Assembly (NCBI GenBank): GCA_003210015.1
Contig: QCNX01000003.1
Location: 1-60,407, forward strand
Direction: 5' to 3'
Source of the DNA: Pelagibacteraceae bacterium AG-426-P20
Lineage (GTDB): Bacteria; Pseudomonadota; Alphaproteobacteria; Pelagibacterales; Pelagibacteraceae
DNA length: 60,407 bases
Part shown: positions 58,987 through 60,407 of the stretch, in pieces
How the letters are laid out: the number at the start of each line of letters is the position of its first letter
How positions within the stretch are numbered: the stretch's first letter is position 1
The notes under the pieces: model-generated
What the model saw: the letters and a program-made list of their open reading frames with translations, nothing else
What the model was told of the DNA's origin: nothing
Database searches by the model: none
Translations under genes and position numbers: made by a program

Positions 58987-59813
58987 TAATAACTTCCTTT
59001 TTTAGTTGATCCTTTATAAAATATTTCTTGAAGATTATCATTCTCTTTTTTTTTTAATTCACGATCATTCTTACTCATTAGTGTGTCAGGTCTTCCAATT
59101 TTTTCATGAAAATTAAAGTTATCAACTCCTCTTGCAAGCTGAACACTGTTTTTACCCAATACTTGTTTAACGTTTGTGCTGATATAGCTCTGGATTACAA
59201 AACCTATTCTTCGATCATTGCTTTGATTCAACTCAGAACCATGAACAACAGTTGGATGATGAAGTGACATTTGTCCAGCTTCCAAAATTAAAGGCGTTGT
59301 TTCTTCTTTTGGCACATTGTTAATTGTTTGACCTCTAGTTAATAAATTACCTTCATTGAATTTTTGATCATGATCTTTTAGATTATCCTTATGTGAACCT
59401 GACCACATTCTCATGCATCCATTTTTTTCATTAGAGTCAGTTATTGCAACCCAAGCAGTTACCCAGTTATGAGGCTCCAAGCCTATATATTTAGCATCCT
59501 GATGATAGCTAACAAATCCTTTTTCATTTGGATTTTTGATGAATAAAGTTGTTCCACAAACAAGAATATTTTCACCAATTATACTTTCAACTGCATCTAA
59601 AACTTTTGAATTATGTGTTACCTCATCTAACAATGGTGATATCAAATGAGCATTATATCTACCTGATTTTTCCAACTCTTCTGGAATTTTATTTTCAATT
59701 AATTCAATTTCATTTCTTATTTCTTTTGCTTTTTCTTTAGAGAAAATATTTATTGGACATACAAACCCTTCATCATCATATTGTTTGAGTTGATTTGAAG
59801 AAAGATAAGACAT
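58986..59813 (-). CDS. Phytanoyl-CoA dioxygenase (PhyH) family oxygenase
   Basis: This Fe(II)/2-oxoglutarate oxygenase has 275 residues. The metal HxD is in SYHQDAKYIGLEPHNWVTAWVAI near residue 102. MRMWSGSHK follows, and the distal His with the 2OG-binding Arg is in SLHHPTVVHGSELNQSNDRRIG near 185-207. The pattern is close to marine PhyH proteins acting on small polar molecules, but substrates in this family vary widely (ectoine, phosphonates, lipids). Two tiny membrane ORFs follow it in coupled fashion. It is divergent from the MOSC gene across 17 bases. Confidence 0.85.
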   Translation of the reverse strand: MSYLSSNQLKQYDDEGFVCPINIFSKEKAKEIRNEIELIENKIPEELEKSGRYNAHLISPLLDEVTHNSKVLDAVESIIGENILVCGTTLFIKNPNEKGFVSYHQDAKYIGLEPHNWVTAWVAITDSNEKNGCMRMWSGSHKDNLKDHDQKFNEGNLLTRGQTINNVPKEETTPLILEAGQMSLHHPTVVHGSELNQSNDRRIGFVIQSYISTNVKQVLGKNSVQLARGVDNFNFHEKIGRPDTLMSKNDRELKKKENDNLQEIFYKGSTKKGSY

Positions 59814-59830
59814 AATATCAAAAACACTAT

Positions 59831-60407
59831 ATGAGCATATCTATTTCTTCAATAAATTATTGCCCCGTTAAATCTATTTCTTTTCAGACTATCAAAAATT
59901 GTGAAATTAGTAAAAATATTGGAATCGTTGGAGATAGAATTTTCGCATTTTCCAAAGATTTAGATTCAAATCAAGCACAGCTATTTGAAAAAAAGCTTGA
60001 AGAGAGAAGAGGAAAATGGAACAAAATTTTAACTCTTAAGAACTCACCTTCATTAAATAAGTATAATTTTACATTTAATAATAATAAATTGACATTTTCT
60101 AAAGATAACAAAGAAATATTATCCATTGACGTTAACGATACTAATGAATGTGAGTTAATTTCAAATAAAATTTTAGAATTAGAAAGTTCTCTAAAAAAAC
60201 CTATATTCTTGATGAAAAATAAAGAAGTTCCTTTTTTTGATACCTCAATATCAAAAAAAACTGTCTTAACTCATTCAATATCTCTTATAAATGATAAAAG
60301 TATTGAAGATTTTAAAAATAAAACTAACGAAATAGTTGAGCCCCAAAGATTTAGAGGCAATATACATGTTGAAGGAGCTGATGCATGGGAAGAAAGAAGC
60401 TGGATTG
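59831..60407 (+). CDS. MOSC domain protein, 3'-truncated by window edge
   Basis: Absent from the ORF track because it runs off the window. The visible 192 residues begin MSISISSINYCPVKSISFQ, the beta-barrel MOSC N-domain start (YPVKS motif). GIVGDRIFAF follows, and near the edge RFRGNIHVEGADAWEERSW matches the conserved FRxN-(x)n-W of MOSC proteins such as YcbX and YiiM. These bind molybdopterin cofactor and may reduce N-hydroxylated compounds. The catalytic Cys region is not in view. The start fits a 17-base gap to phyH. Confidence 0.85.
   Translation, partial: MSISISSINYCPVKSISFQTIKNCEISKNIGIVGDRIFAFSKDLDSNQAQLFEKKLEERRGKWNKILTLKNSPSLNKYNFTFNNNKLTFSKDNKEILSIDVNDTNECELISNKILELESSLKKPIFLMKNKEVPFFDTSISKKTVLTHSISLINDKSIEDFKNKTNEIVEPQRFRGNIHVEGADAWEERSWI

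Overview
This window is a very AT-rich, tightly packed stretch of a free-living alphaproteobacterial chromosome. The best match is the SAR11 clade (Candidatus Pelagibacter). The evidence is the extreme A+T bias, gene overlaps almost everywhere, CCA-encoding tRNAs, typical alphaproteobacterial neighbourhoods (carA-carB beside yqeY-dnaG-rpoD), and a proteorhodopsin followed by ferredoxin, a TrxR-type ferredoxin reductase and a glutathione S-transferase. I see no insertion sequences, prophage, CRISPR array or rRNA. No gene-free stretch exceeds about 260 bases.

Layout. 1-4548 (minus): an overlapping uvrB > SDR (FolM-like) > folB > uvrC chain, with uvrC cut by the window edge. 4585-8345: aspC, trxB, an ELM1-like gene and a 2OG-Fe(II) oxygenase. 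8342-12737 (minus): carA-carB. 12864-18297 (plus): yqeY, dnaG, rpoD and an O-antigen ligase-like membrane protein. 18303-18510: tRNA-Val(GAC) and a CAT-anticodon tRNA. 18543-19931 (minus): mlaA-mlaC. 19998-21129 (plus): an amidase and the RNase P RNA. 21314-42249 (plus): a 21-kb division and cell-wall supercluster in the order mraZ, ftsZ, rsmH, ftsL-like, ftsI, murE-murF fusion, mraY, murD, ftsW, murG, murC, murB, ddl, ftsQ, a shrunken ftsA-like gene, lpxC, bamD, ligA. 42241-53847: an M24 aminopeptidase, uvrD, an AsmA-like protein, fumC, a MazG-like protein, nadC-nadA, tRNA-Leu(GAG), ygfZ, a dihydroorotase and an SMR transporter. 53840-58768: prpE, then proteorhodopsin, ferredoxin, ferredoxin reductase and GST. 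58769-60407: a PhyH dioxygenase with two tiny membrane-peptide ORFs behind it, and a MOSC protein cut by the right edge.

How it works together. The supercluster holds nearly the whole lipid II pathway (MurB to MurG, MraY, Ddl) plus division proteins. It starts at a promoter covered by three exactly 10-bp-spaced MraZ-type boxes. FtsZ has moved to the second position, and the gene in the FtsA slot keeps only an N-terminal part, a 1C-like domain and a terminal amphipathic tail, so FtsZ anchoring here must differ from the E. coli model. The proteorhodopsin has its own dyad-rich upstream region and its own terminator, which separates it from the redox genes that follow.

Most notable: the ATPase-less FtsA-like protein; ftsW broken at a T10 tract and dihydroorotase broken at a T6 tract, each repaired by removing one T; a tRNA-Val with a non-canonical T-loop and D-loop; the MraZ operator; two unannotated, translationally coupled small membrane ORFs; and paired dyads upstream of proteorhodopsin. 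All family calls come from reading motifs by eye; no database search was possible.
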